Origin: Agriotes lineatus
Taxonomy: Eukaryota; Arthropoda; Insecta; Coleoptera; Elateridae
Assembly: GCA_940337035.1 (NCBI GenBank)
Contig: OW679203.1
Location: forward strand, 79,561,061-79,625,060
DNA length: 64,000 bases
Direction: 5' to 3'
The notes below the pieces were generated by a model. The model was not told the DNA's origin. It searched no databases and was given only the letters and a program-made list of their open reading frames with translations. The position numbers and the translations under genes are program-made. Of this stretch, positions 12,114-22,429 are shown one piece after another (within the stretch, counting starts at the first letter, position 1; each line of letters opens with the position of its first letter).

Positions 12114-13530
12114 TGCCTGGGTCTCGTTGATGAAGGTTTGGTCTAGTAGTCATGCGAATTTCCGCTTGCTAACACCGTTATTTTGATTGAAACGAACCTG
12201 CCTTGTTTGCAGGGCTGCGGGTTGCTCACTCGGACTTCAGCTCCTGGTGATTTCTGCCTGAAGCGGGGTCCTGAGGTGCTGCTGGTGTTGTGGGGTCTCC
12301 TAAACGCTGTGCTGGTATGCTGCAGTCGAAATTTTGGGCTCAAAAATCTTATTGTGTCCGTGGCTGAAGTTCGTAAGCTGGTCGAAGTCCTCGGAATGTG
12401 GTCACGTCGATAAATTATTTGTGGTAAGGAAAAATGTTCCCCACACTCTCGCAGGTACACGAACAATTACTTAGCACAATGGTGTACTTTTTATTTATAA
12501 AATTAATCATTTACTAGGTAAAAACTGTAATTTTTGGAGAGCACATAAAACTGCCTGTTATTAATAATTTTTTACTCAATTGTGTCCCCATGTTGGTCGT
12601 TAATAACAATTGCTTATCTAACTTATACAAAACGGAAATTAAGCAAATACAATACAAAAACTTCTTATCCTATTTTAACTTATAACTAAAAATATGTACA
12701 AAAATTCTTATTTCTAAAATATTGTTTTTTTAATTTTGGTTTTAAAATGTGTCATAGCGCCACTCACTTTGTGTTATTTAATTGTCCTTATCACTCACGT
12801 AATTGCACTGACTTGTTTTTTTAATTGTTTAGTTCCTGCACTAATTTGTTTGACATCTTGTTGTGTGTACTTTTCCTGTAATCCTTTAAACTGTTCGCAT
12901 TTCACCAAATTTTTGAATGTTGCTGTCCCGTAATTATAATTGCCATGTTCTGCCTGGTTTATGCTCGTTGCAACGTATTATCATAGTTCTGCTTCAATTA
13001 CCTTTATTTAAAATGCTCATAAACATGTTCTATTTAATTATTCTGACATCTATGCTTCATTTAACGCGCACATATTATAAACCTTTCTGTGACAGTTAAA
13101 TTTTTTTGTTTCGGCTTTAATTTTGCACAAACCTCATATTTTTGGCTAATTTAAAATTATCGATTCCAATCTATGAAAAACGAGCTTTGCCCTGTGCCTT
13201 CTTTACTCAAATAAACTTATTACTACCAGCATTGCTTTGCAAATGTAATTACGGATTGAAATTTACGTTAAATCTTGCAGTTGCATGAACTACCCCAACT
13301 CTGTGCTATCTGACTTGCTTTATTTATTTGTTGTGCTGCAAGCAGAGTTGAGTAGCAGGCTCAATACCATCTCAATATATACATATACATTTTAGGGACT
13401 ATATTGTTCTTGTAGTTTAATCTTCCGTCGTAATAAACAAAATCAGTTTCTCCATACCGCCCTGGGAGGGCTCGGCATTTTGCTATTCTTGCTGGCTTTT
13501 GTATTTCTGTCAAGGGATGCACTCGCCGTC
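12114..13530. other. No gene recognised; GC-richer patch at start
   Basis: From 12114 to about 12420 the DNA is GC-richer than its surroundings and has an open minus-strand frame of 107 codons (12143-12466) without recognisable motifs. An AG at 12212 and a GTAAGG at 12423 would allow a small plus-strand exon, but nothing confirms it. The rest to 13530 is T-rich and featureless. Confidence 0.4.
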
Positions 13531-14740
13531 AGCCGTACGTAAATTAACATCTATTAACCTGATATGTTGCTGACATTCGATCATGAGCCATTCTCTATCA
13601 AATTCATAAACACCGGCCCATTTAAAAATGCCCCATCTGTCAGCAAGCACACATCGCCACCGCGCATAATTTTGCTCAAATCAGAGAATCCGAGAGGAAA
13701 TGGGTCAAAAATACAACACTCTCGTAGCAAATGGAATCGACGGAGGCTTGACCAGACGTCGACGTCCTTTATAAGGACAGAGAATTTGAAATCCAAACAT
13801 TCGGAATCAGAAGTTCGAACCATTTGCTTGGCTCTGCCTGCGATCATAGGACCTGGGGCTTGAACTTAAGTTCAGCTCCGGTATAATCGCCAACATTCAG
13901 AACTCTGTGTGTGAAATTTATAACGTACAACCAAAGTTTCTTTAGAACATCTCCAGCTTTAAAGCATGCACTCCTTACATGCGGCCTGCGAGCCCCAGCA
14001 ATCACCAACTTCCAGCCAAGTCTTCAAGCTTTCGAGCTTGCATCTTCCACGTGCGGCCGGGATCTCTAACTTCAAACTCCTTAAGCTTTCGAGCTCGCAC
14101 CTTTCTAAGTGCGACCATACGCATAAATTTCCAACAACTCCGCTTTAAAGCACGCACTCGCTATGTGCGGTTTGCGAGCCCCAGCAACCATCAACGTTCA
14201 CCCAAGTCAGCTCTGGCTCCAACCTTCGTCGTTCGCCCACGCCTGCGTGAAGCATCAGGCTCCAGGTTCACTCCAGTTGCTTGCGACCGGACTGTGTCTC
14301 CACCATATGTCCCCTCCCCTGTACGGCATCAAGACGCCCTAAGCTCCAAGTCTGATCCAGCTGCTTGCGAACGGAGTGTGTCTCCATCAGCTATCCTTTG
14401 CACGGAATTAAGGCGTCTCAAGCTCCAAATCTGCTCTAGCTGCTGACGACCGGAGTGCGTCCCAATCAGCTGTCCACAGCACAGATTCAAGACGCCCCAG
14501 ATTTTAGGTCCACTCTAGCAGTTTGCGACCAGACTGTGTCTACCTCAGCTGTTCCCTGTCCCAGAAGTACTGGTCGACCCAGCTTCTCCGAGTTCCCGGC
14601 CATCAGCAAACCTCCTCAAGAGGCTCGCCATCGCCGTTGCCGTATACTACACAGACCACCCGTATCCCCACGTCTCGCCCACCGAGACGCACTGCCTGTC
14701 AACCACAATATTAATCTTAGGCTTCATTCCATTTAGTTCT
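13531..14740 (+). repeat. GC-rich complex repeat, possibly LTR-derived
   Basis: A compositional island with nested internal repeats. A unit with GCTTTAAAGCAYGCACT and GCGAGCCCCAGCAA occurs near 13958 and again near 14140, about 182 bp apart. A TATA-like TTTATAAGG lies near 13770, followed by GC-rich DNA and then an AT-rich stretch. That order resembles an LTR promoter and leader, and the LTRs elsewhere in the window have the same style of internal repetition. I could not find matching TG/CA ends with a TSD, so the LTR reading is only a suggestion. Plus-strand open frames here (for example 13979-14446) look like by-products of the repeats. Confidence 0.4.
14283..14600 (+). repeat. Tandem repeat, about 80-bp period, 4 units
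   Basis: Diverged units, each with a GCGACCGGACTGTGTCT-like core, start at 14283, 14367, 14446 and 14525 (spacing 84, 79 and 79 bp). Each of the first three is followed by an AAGACGCC-like segment and a CTCCAAGTCT-like segment. Confidence 0.65.
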
Positions 14741-15011
14741 TCTGTAAATAATAATTTTAAACTCAGCCTAAACCTAGAATTAGAAAACACGTATTAACCA
14801 ATCGCTAGTGTTTTAACAAGAACTCCACCTCCACCGCTCTTCATCTACATCCTTTACTGCTGAGCTAATTGGATAAATCTAAGTAAAACGCCATTCGTTG
14901 ATACCGCCACCCCTTCTCACACATGACTCCGCCGAGTCATGTGAAACCTTTAATTGATTTTCCAATTTGTGTTCCATATAACCCAACCCCAAGTATCAAC
15001 TCGGATACCCT

Positions 15012-15360
15012 TTGGAGCAGATGCACCCCATTTTGGAAACCACTGCTGTAGATAAACGCAGACCTGCAGAAAGTCTAGGTTACGTTGAAAATATGGATTC
15101 GAGATGCCATGGAAGAACGTACACCTTTCCAACAAGTTTCAAAAAGAAAATATTGGATGTCATACAGAATGATGCCACTGATAAAAGATCAAATGGGTAT
15201 AAAGCATGGAAACATCGGACGGAAGAGCAAAATTTATAACCGCTACATGAAAAAATACTTATCACGAGAGTTCAAGCCACGTATGCAAATCATTTCGGAT
15301 GAAAGTGGAATAGTTCTAACAGATTCTGAAAAAACTGCAGAGGTGACAAGAATGAGATAA
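15012..15360 (+). pseudogene. LINE ORF2 linker relic
   Basis: In the frame opening at 15085 the translation ends FKPRMQIISDESGIVLTDSEKTAEV, which has the style of the stretch between endonuclease and reverse transcriptase in LINE ORF2 proteins (an I.DE.G..LTD..K..E pattern before the RT). The part upstream, from 15012, reads only in broken frames. No reverse transcriptase follows; the frame stops at 15360. I read it as a short dead LINE fragment. The clade cannot be given, and a chance open frame is not excluded. Confidence 0.4.
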
Positions 15361-15418
15361 TGCTGCACCTCCGTTTGTAATTTTGCTGAAAGGGATCTAG
15401 GTATACTATGGTTGATGG

Positions 15419-15720
15419 CAGAGCTGGGCAGTAATTAATTACTTTGTAATTAAATTACTAATTAAATTTCTTTTTGTTTATTTGCATTGGAATTGAATTA
15501 CGCTTCAAAATCCGGTAATTGTAATTGGGAATTGCCATTTTTTTAAAAAGAACTTGACAATTACTTTTTGAAGACAATATTACTGCATTTAATTACTCAA
15601 TTACTTTTGTGTAATAAAATTACCCTAAAGCATTTAAATTACTTTACAAGTATTTGAATTACCTGTGGTAATTGAAATTACTCGGGGTATTTGAATTACG
15701 TTATTTTAATATAATTACTG
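15419..15720 (+). repeat. hAT-like terminus with TAATTAC-rich repeats
   Basis: Starts CAGAGCTGGGCA, which resembles hAT terminal inverted repeats of the CAGRGCTGGGCA type, and continues with many irregular AATTAC/GTAATT units to about 15720. No matching GCCCAGCTCTG end is present downstream, so it is a truncated copy or a look-alike. Confidence 0.45.
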
Positions 15721-15791
15721 ACCTCGATTGGGTGCTAAATCTCCAGAACGCAAAAAATACGAGAAGGTCTTATCCTTTATCTAATAGACTT

Positions 15792-15812
15792 GTCCGTCCG
15801 TCCGTCCGTCCC
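15792..15812 (+). repeat. (GTCC)n microsatellite
   Basis: About five GTCC units. Short GTCY tracts occur inside Helentron-related short elements (HINE/mini-me type) in insects, and related (GTCT/GACA)n tracts lie in the repeats at 22.0, 34.0 and 37.0 kb. Confidence 0.75.
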
Positions 15813-15946
15813 TCCGGGACGCTGTTTCAGCAGCCAAACCGTAAGAGATAGAGAAAAAAGTTATGAAAGTTATATGTTTGGAATGGTCATGTCAGCTCAG
15901 GAACCGAATTTCAGTCACGTGACACTTCCGGTTTTCGAGAAATCAC

Positions 15947-16123
15947 AAAAAAGACCGTTTTTCAAATAGAACGCGTATTAAATAAAAATGTTTCAGCAGC
16001 CAAACGGAGCTGCGACCCTCTGCGCCTTAAAACGTCGATCGGTTAGGCAACCACTTTGACACCTTCCAGGTCTGGGTACAGTTTTTATTTAATACTCGTT
16101 CTATTTGAAAAACGGTCTTTTTT
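15947..16123. repeat. Inverted repeat with 42-bp arms
   Basis: Arms at 15947-15988 and 16082-16123 are reverse complements over 42 bp with a single mismatch (C versus A within the CGTATTAAAT part). The loop is 93 bp. GTTTCAGCAGCCAAAC at about 15990-16006 also occurs just upstream, near 15823. It fits a miniature foldback element or the core of a HINE-like repeat; no TSD was identified. Confidence 0.8.
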
Positions 16124-16274
16124 GTTTTTTTAAATGAGATATTTGTCTCACTGGATTGCTTGTTAAGTTACATATTAAACAAATCAGAATAGCGCATTCC
16201 CGGGTCAATGTAAGCCTAATTTATAATTTCTTCTGACGAGTCGAACTTTTGCAACATTTGTATTTTGTACGATA

Positions 16275-16288
16275 TATACATTGTAATA
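16275..16288. repeat. TSD of second LINE, 3' side
   Basis: TATACATTGTAATA, exact match to 18431-18444. Confidence 0.8.
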
Positions 16289-18430
16289 TATATTGACCCT
16301 TCACGCCAGCTGGCGGCGTATGAGTCGCTCATCATCCTGAGCTCTTCTGATTCATTTTACACGGTGAATCACTCCGTATTTCTCCGCTAGTTCTTTCCCT
16401 TAGAGGTCTTTGTGTGTTTTGGCTGCTTCAACAATTTTTCTCCATTCCTTTCTTTCCATTATCTTGTCCTTCCATTGTCTTATCTTCATTTTCCGTATGT
16501 CTTGCATTACTTGGTCTTCCCATCTGTTTTTAGGCCGTCCTCTTGGTCTTGTTTCTCCTGGTTTCCATCTTAACATTTTAGATATTAATGCTTCTGAATC
16601 CTTTCTCTGTACGTGCCCAAACCATCGTAGCCTCTGTGATTTTATGAACTTGACGATGTCTTCTTCTCCCATTCTATGTCTTATTTCATGGTTCATCAGA
16701 GGTCTGTATTCTCCATCCTGTAATCTCTGGGGTCCTAGTATTTTCCTGAGTATTCTTCTTTCTAGTATTCTGAGATTTTCTTCGTCATTACTAGAGAGGC
16801 ACATTGTCTCCGCCCCATAAGTTATGACAGGTCTAATTGCTACTTTGTATATTTTTGTCTTAGTTGTTTTACTTAAATCTTTGTCCCGTAGTAGTTTCTG
16901 ATATTTCCAGTATAACTTGTTCCCTGATTTTATTCTTTCATTTATTTCTAGTTTCCTTTCATTTCTTCCATCCACCATTACCCCTAGGTATTTAAAAGTG
17001 TCAACTCTTTGGAATGTATAGTTGTTTATCTTAATTTCTGTTACAGTTACGAATCTTTGTCTAGAACTTATCATATACTTTGTTTTTTCTTGATTAATGC
17101 GCAATCCTATTCTTTCTGCTTCTCTCGATAGCCTCGATGTTGCTGTTTCTAAGCTTTTTTTGTCTCTACATATTAGTGCCAGATCGTCGGCGTACCCAAT
17201 GAGCTGCACTGAACTATGTGTTATTGTCTTCTTGATCTCTGTGTCTCTTATAACCCCCTCTAGTGCAATATTAAAAAGTGTTGTGGATAAGCTGTCTCCT
17301 TGTCTCACTCCAGTTTCTATGTTGATGTTTTCTGTTTTTCCATCTCTTGTTATAATGGCTGCTGTTGAATCTTTCATAGTCATCTCAGTTAATCTGATCA
17401 GTTTGGCTGGTATTTCCATTTTTTGCATTTCCTTAACAAGTTGGGACCTATTTATGGAGTCGAAGGCTTGTCGAAAATCGATAAACAATATATGCAGATC
17501 TATATCATGCTCATGTGATTTCTCAATTATTTGTGTTAATATATGTACTGCGTCTATAGTCGATCTTCCTCTTCTGAAGCCTTGTTGGTATTGTCCAAGT
17601 CTTGTTTCTGTATATATTGTTAGTCTGTTCCGTATAATTGTCGTTAGTATTTTATATGCTGTATTAAGTAGCATGATGCCCCTGTAGTTTTGACAATCTG
17701 TAGGGTTGCCTTTTTTGAAAAATGGGGATATATATCCATTTTTCCAGTCTGATGGTATAGACTCAGTTTTCCATATTCTGACTATCAGGTTATGTATCCG
17801 TTTTAATAATTCTTCTCCTCCGTTTATTATCAGTTCGTTATTAATCTCGTCTGGTCCTGCTGTTTTATTTGTTTTTAACTGTCTTACTATTTCTGTAAAT
17901 TCTTCATATTTCGGTATATCTACTTCCGTATCTCTATCGTCTCTTATTTCTTCCTTTTCCTCGTCGATGTTTAAGTTCTTGTTTCTATATAGTCTTGTGA
18001 AATGTGCTTCCCAGTCTTTTTTATTTATTTGTGCTATTCCTACTGTTTGTTTTGGGTTATATTGCTGTCTTATATATTCGAAGAGTCTTCTGTTATCTTT
18101 GTTATTAAGTTCTAGGTTTTGCATTTGATTACTGATCCATTGTGTCTTTTTCTTTTTATATAGTTTATTAGCTTCTTGTTTTGTTTTCCTGTATTCATCG
18201 AGATCTGTTTCGTTTGTTGTTCTTATCCATTTATTTCTCGTCTCCATTTTCCTGAGTCTGTATATGTTACATTCTTCATCGAACCATTCTTTCGACTGTT
18301 GACCCTCTCTTTGACCCAGTATTTCATCTGTTGCTTTTATTATATTGAATTTGATATTGTTCCATTCTGTTTCTATGTCAGCTTCCTCATAAGTTTGGAA
18401 TTTATTAGTAATAGCCCTAGAGTAGTTATG
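16289..18430 (-). mobile_element. 5'-truncated LINE with 14-bp TSD
   Basis: A LINE inserted in minus orientation. A 14-bp direct repeat, TATACATTGTAATA, flanks it at 16275-16288 and 18431-18444, setting both ends. The 5' part, most of the endonuclease, is missing; the remaining ORF runs from the truncation point to its stop. After the stop there is a short 3' UTR of about 110 bp and no poly(A). Open coding sequence and an exact TSD point to a fairly recent insertion. It is distinct in protein sequence from the LINEs at 0.7 and 38 kb. Confidence 0.88.
16400..18430 (-). CDS. LINE ORF2 C-terminal part, reverse transcriptase
   Basis: Endonuclease/reverse transcriptase of a LINE, with the N-terminus lost by truncation. 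The frame is open from 18430 to the stop at 16400, about 676 codons, and no true start is expected. It begins with the end of the endonuclease and its linker (SKEWFDEECN, about 55 residues before the ATG at 18247). The RT follows: PTDCQNYRGIMLLNTAYKI, YQQGFRRGRST, FIDFRQAFDSI, VRQGDSLSTTLF and active site GYADDLALI. The C-terminal part has LRWFGHVQRK and RPRGRPKNRWEDQV. This motif set is widespread in insect endonuclease-RT proteins often labelled RTE-like; the exact clade is not settled here. No RNase H follows. There is no internal stop or frameshift, unlike the 0.7 kb LINE. Confidence 0.88.
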   Translation of the reverse strand, partial: HNYSRAITNKFQTYEEADIETEWNNIKFNIIKATDEILGQREGQQSKEWFDEECNIYRLRKMETRNKWIRTTNETDLDEYRKTKQEANKLYKKKKTQWISNQMQNLELNNKDNRRLFEYIRQQYNPKQTVGIAQINKKDWEAHFTRLYRNKNLNIDEEKEEIRDDRDTEVDIPKYEEFTEIVRQLKTNKTAGPDEINNELIINGGEELLKRIHNLIVRIWKTESIPSDWKNGYISPFFKKGNPTDCQNYRGIMLLNTAYKILTTIIRNRLTIYTETRLGQYQQGFRRGRSTIDAVHILTQIIEKSHEHDIDLHILFIDFRQAFDSINRSQLVKEMQKMEIPAKLIRLTEMTMKDSTAAIITRDGKTENINIETGVRQGDSLSTTLFNIALEGVIRDTEIKKTITHSSVQLIGYADDLALICRDKKSLETATSRLSREAERIGLRINQEKTKYMISSRQRFVTVTEIKINNYTFQRVDTFKYLGVMVDGRNERKLEINERIKSGNKLYWKYQKLLRDKDLSKTTKTKIYKVAIRPVITYGAETMCLSSNDEENLRILERRILRKILGPQRLQDGEYRPLMNHEIRHRMGEEDIVKFIKSQRLRWFGHVQRKDSEALISKMLRWKPGETRPRGRPKNRWEDQVMQDIRKMKIRQWKDKIMERKEWRKIVEAAKTHKDL

Positions 18431-18444
18431 TATACATTGTAATA
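18431..18444. repeat. TSD of second LINE, 5' side
   Basis: Exact partner of 16275-16288. The LINE coding frame runs into this point, so it also marks the 5' truncation. Confidence 0.8.
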
Positions 18445-19525
18445 GCGACCCTAATATTTATTGTGTGAGACGGTAAAACTATCTTTGTGGTAAGTAAATT
18501 ACAAATTGCAATAAATACGATAAAAATATAATTTAAAATAGCTTCATTAGAGGATATCGGTAAATAATAATTATTTGTTCATTTCAATTTGCTTGTTTTA
18601 AACGATGTACTAGCATAGAGCTATACTTCCGTGCAAGTATAACAGGCGTTAAGTCCAGAAAATTACGTTTTTGAGTGAGGAATTAAACTAAACGGCCAAA
18701 CTCCGATAACAATATTTAAACAGCTTAAAACACAAATAAAATGTACCTAATTGCTAAATTCAATGCCTGCTTGACACAAAAAATGAGTTATGGGGTATGG
18801 CACTAGTACAATTTAAAAACGGGGAATAAATTTACCGCATTCTTGCGTTGAACACTTTGTAAATTATCCATTCTTTGTCTCTTTCTTGCCTTGTAATGCT
18901 TAGATGCTGCTTTGTATACTGGTAACTAGTGCATAAATTTGCAGCTATAAAAATTTTTTTACTGACTGCCACAGCATGTTAGCTTCAATTATTATTAAAA
19001 ATCTGGAATAGTGTTTCATAAAAATCTTGACTTTCTTATAATTCCGCTCACCTCATCCAAAATTACTTCTTTGCGTTATGCAGGATGTTGCGTTGACGGG
19101 CGGAACATACAAAATCCCATGCTAATTACGAGGAATTCAAATATCGGCTTCTTAATGATTTTACGCAAAATTCCATTTAGATTTTTAAAAGACCAGTGCA
19201 TAGTGACCCAATTTACGTAACTTCAGATATGTTACTGCCTTAAACTTAAAATCAATAGATATTATTAAATATTTTGATAAAGTTTATAGGTATTATTAAA
19301 GATTGCAAAATTTTGAAATTTGAAGTAAAAAGATGAAAGCAACCTGAGCAATTTATTTGTCGACCGTTGACAGTAATTTTATGAGATACGTATTTTTTCC
19401 CGTTTCTTATACGGTGTGTTCGAAAAGAAATTACATAAGGGTTGGACATGGGACATAAGAGTAGTGTCAACAGCAAGCTTTAGAATTCATTAACTGTCAT
19501 CACTGTTATTGTTAATGTAAGTTTA
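18445..19525. other. AT-rich DNA, no gene seen
   Basis: Only short open frames without motifs. No repeat structure that I can support. Confidence 0.5.
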
Positions 19526-19527
19526 TA

Positions 19528-19713
19528 ACGGGTGTTCATAAACAGTCGTCATCCCAGTAGGTTTTGACTTCAGACACGTATGTCTATTAAAATTGAAAAA
19601 AAATGCACTATGACAGTACTCAATGACGTTTCATTGTGTTGCACGAATTAATCAAAGACATAACATTTTGTTTTTCAAAGTAACTGGGATGACGACTGTT
19701 TATGAACACCCGT
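19528..19713. mobile_element. MITE with perfect 31-bp terminal inverted repeats
   Basis: Termini ACGGGTGTTCATAAACAGTC... at 19528-19558 and its exact reverse complement at 19683-19713, 186 bp overall. A TA dinucleotide flanks each end (19526-19527 and 19714-19715), as expected for Tc1/mariner-type insertion. The internal 124 bp is AT-rich and non-coding, so movement would need a transposase from elsewhere. Perfect arms suggest low age or strong conservation. Confidence 0.85.
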
Positions 19714-20330
19714 TATTATACGCTGATATCGTGATTGAAAATTCTGAAGATCGCCGTCTCTAAAGCTTGCTGTCGATATTAGTTTTAGTTTCCATAGCCA
19801 ACCCTTGTGTAGTTTCTTTTTGAAGGCATGGTATCAAGGTCTCTTGAATCTAAAAATTGTATGTGCTTGAGCAACCGGTTTTTGTTTTTGTATCTGATGT
19901 ACGAATTCTTTTTCAATCAGCCGTTTTCAACTAGGTTTATCAGTCACTTGTCAACTATCAACAGTCCCTGATCAACACCAATTTGATATTTTGTTTTAAA
20001 ATTTCAAAAGTTACCTAACACATTTTTTATATCTATTTATATTACTAGGGTGGAAAATGTACAATTTCCTCCCACGGATGTAGTTTAATTCCCAATTGTT
20101 AGCGAGAACAGTACCTAATCAATTGTAATCATGCAAGGGAGAAAATGGGATTTTAGTCCAGAGTTATACATATGACACTTTTACATTTTATGATGAGACT
20201 ATCTCTTGTATTCAGCTGCATTCAAAAATATTAAATGTGAAAATCAGGAGGTTAGTTGGTTTCTTATTATTATTCACATTGCCCCCCCCCCCGGCTCTAC
20301 AACGGCAACGGGTGTCAATGTATTATATTC

Positions 20331-20378
20331 CCTCCCACTGCCATTGGAAACCGACCTCCCACTGCCATTGGAAACCGA
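20331..20378 (+). repeat. 24-bp tandem duplication
   Basis: Two exact copies of a 24-bp unit beginning CCTCCCACTGCC and ending GAAACCGA, just after a poly-C tract. Confidence 0.8.
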
Positions 20379-20895
20379 CCAACAAAGTAAACGTTTATTT
20401 TCAAGAAACCCCTAACAGGCTACAGAAAATGTCACTTTCGTATAAAGGGGTAAAAAAGTATTTTTCTACGACCACTACTAAAAGTAGGCCTTTTAGCACT
20501 AGCTTGTTTCACTAAAAGTGACGTTTTATAATTTAGCGTGTTTAAAGAGATCTGCTGTTTACTTTTAGCACATGTGTGGTATATAGTGAAGTGAGGTTAG
20601 AAACCACAATTTTGAACTGAAAGTGAAGTTGTAAAGTTATTCTAGTTACTTCTTGCATTAGAGGTTAAGTGTTTTTGAAACAATTAAAGCGTTATGTAAT
20701 GAATACAGTCAGATATGTAGTATAATTACCTTTGATAAGTGACTTTGACAGTACTGGCTCCACAAGCATTCACCTGCGCGCAAGGCCTACTGTTTATTAT
20801 GACATAAATTATAACTGTCGTAGATGCAAACCTTTGTTAAACCAACATTTATGGATTAATAACAGTAAATTTAAGGTCGTAGAAAAATTATTGTA

Positions 20896-20991
20896 TGCAA
20901 CTCGTGCTAAAAGTGGTTTATGCACGAGACGTGAAAATTATGAAACGAAGCCGAAGGCACGCATAAACCTCAACTTTTAGCACTTGTTGCA
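20896..20991. repeat. Imperfect hairpin with GCTAAAAG arms
   Basis: 20896-20923 and 20961-20991 are inverted copies sharing TGCAA, CGTGCTAAAAG/CTTTTAGCACTTG and TTTATGC parts, with several mismatches. AAAAGTGG/CTAAAAGT motifs recur from 20480 on. Confidence 0.55.
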
Positions 20992-22007
20992 TAAATAGCT
21001 ATTTCGAACTGAGCCAACAAAAAATGCTCAAGTTGCGCCAATTGGATCGCCATGTAGTGTTCTTTACAAAATTTAAATAGAATTTTGCTGTCAAACAATT
21101 AAGAAATCCAATGCTGCACCCAGTATACTTAGGCAAGTTACATATTTTCGCCATTCAGTCTCATGTTAGGCCTATTTAATAGTAGATTGTTTTACAAGTT
21201 AATAAAAGTGACAGTTTTTCAACATTTAATTTACGAGCAAACGATGCAAAGCGAGTGGATTCATTTTACACGAACATGGAAAAATCACTTTTATAACGTA
21301 TTTAGCGTGCTATTTTTTCTACTGCCAACACAAAATCTAGGCAAAATAAAATTCGACATTCATATTCGATTTTTTTTTATCGGCGATGAAGAACGTCGAA
21401 ATCGTCATTAAAATACGAGAAATCGGCAGTGAAGTAATCCATTATTTTACGACTTTTTGTAGGCAGCTGGGCGATGGGTAAACCTCAACCGACGTCAACA
21501 AAGCCTACAAAACTTGGTTAAAACGTTGTACTTTCGCGATTTCTCTATTTAAATAAATTAATGCAACCATCGGAACTGGAAGTTCCTTTTTATCCCTCAT
21601 GTGGTTTATTTGCTTTGGCCCTACGGGCAACTAATCCCACATTCGTGATAAAAAGCTTAACTGCAGTGATAATCTATGTGGAAATTCACATAGAAATAAA
21701 CAAATTCAAATTGAACTTCCAAGTCCCTATACTTTCTTTCTCAAGGGATTTTATACTAAGGTATAATCGGCTTATTATAACCTAAGGAATCTATGACCAA
21801 TCGGTATCCCATTCTATTTGGGACACCCTGTATAATTGTTATCGTTGACTGTATTTATTTACTTACATCTTACATCAAAACAAACTAAACACTTTTTTGG
21901 TGAACGGTGCATGTAGCTACAAGATTTAATTATCAAAAAAACCTTCAAAAGTGATGAAGTATATAAGTAACTATAGTTAACAAAACATAAAAATTAAGCA
22001 TTTTTCC

Positions 22008-22425
22008 TTCCTTTTACGATAAAGGAAGTATTGAATTCGCCCCAAATTTCCCTGGACCCAAAAAGCATGCTTTTGTTCATTGGTGTGTCTGTGTGTGTGC
22101 CTGTGAATAGAATATCTGAAAAACGAGAAGGGGTATAACGCTGAAACTTCATATATAAGTTTTATGTACTATCTAGCAAGCTTTTAAAGAAAATCACATA
22201 ACCGGAAGTATGGTGTTCACTCTTGTGATTTTTTCCAGTTTTTTTCGATTTTTTAAAACACTGCTCCAACGATTTTTTTAAGACTTTACATTTTTATTAC
22301 ATTTTTAATATGTATTAATGTGGGAAAAGTGATTTTCCAGTTGAATAATTGTAAAATTGGTTTCTTTTGTTTTTTAAAATTTTTTTTATTAACTCCTATT
22401 TTAAATAAAACATTCACAATTCAGA
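22008..22425 (+). repeat. Interspersed repeat copy A, HINE-like
   Basis: Starts with a small hairpin (CTTCCTTTTACGATAAAGGAAG), then GGACCCAAAAAGCATG, a GTGTGT/GTCT tract, GAATATCTGAAAAACGAG, GCACATAACCGGAAGTA-like and TTAACTCCTATTTTAAATA segments. The same order occurs on the minus strand at 33676-34125, so it is an interspersed family. The 5' hairpin, internal GTCY-type microsatellite and lack of coding capacity resemble the Helentron-associated short elements of insects; that placement is inference. Confidence 0.6.
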
Positions 22426-22429
22426 ATAA

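Larger units (their letters stand above)
19720..22000. other. No gene; small repeats
   Basis: Contains a C11 tract at 20282-20292, an exact 24-bp tandem duplication at 20331-20378, and a hairpin noted separately. GGGACACCCTGTATA near 21820 looks like a right terminus of a TACAGGGTG-type DNA transposon without a visible partner. Several short open frames carry no motifs. Confidence 0.5.

Noticed and set aside
12736..12933. Hydrophobic 65-residue frame
   Set aside because: T-rich DNA gives hydrophobic peptides by chance. No start context, neighbour or family support.
17097..18442. Plus-strand open frames of 140-196 codons rich in hydrophobic residues
   Set aside because: They lie antisense to the second LINE's RT gene and vanish as an explanation once the minus-strand motifs are seen.
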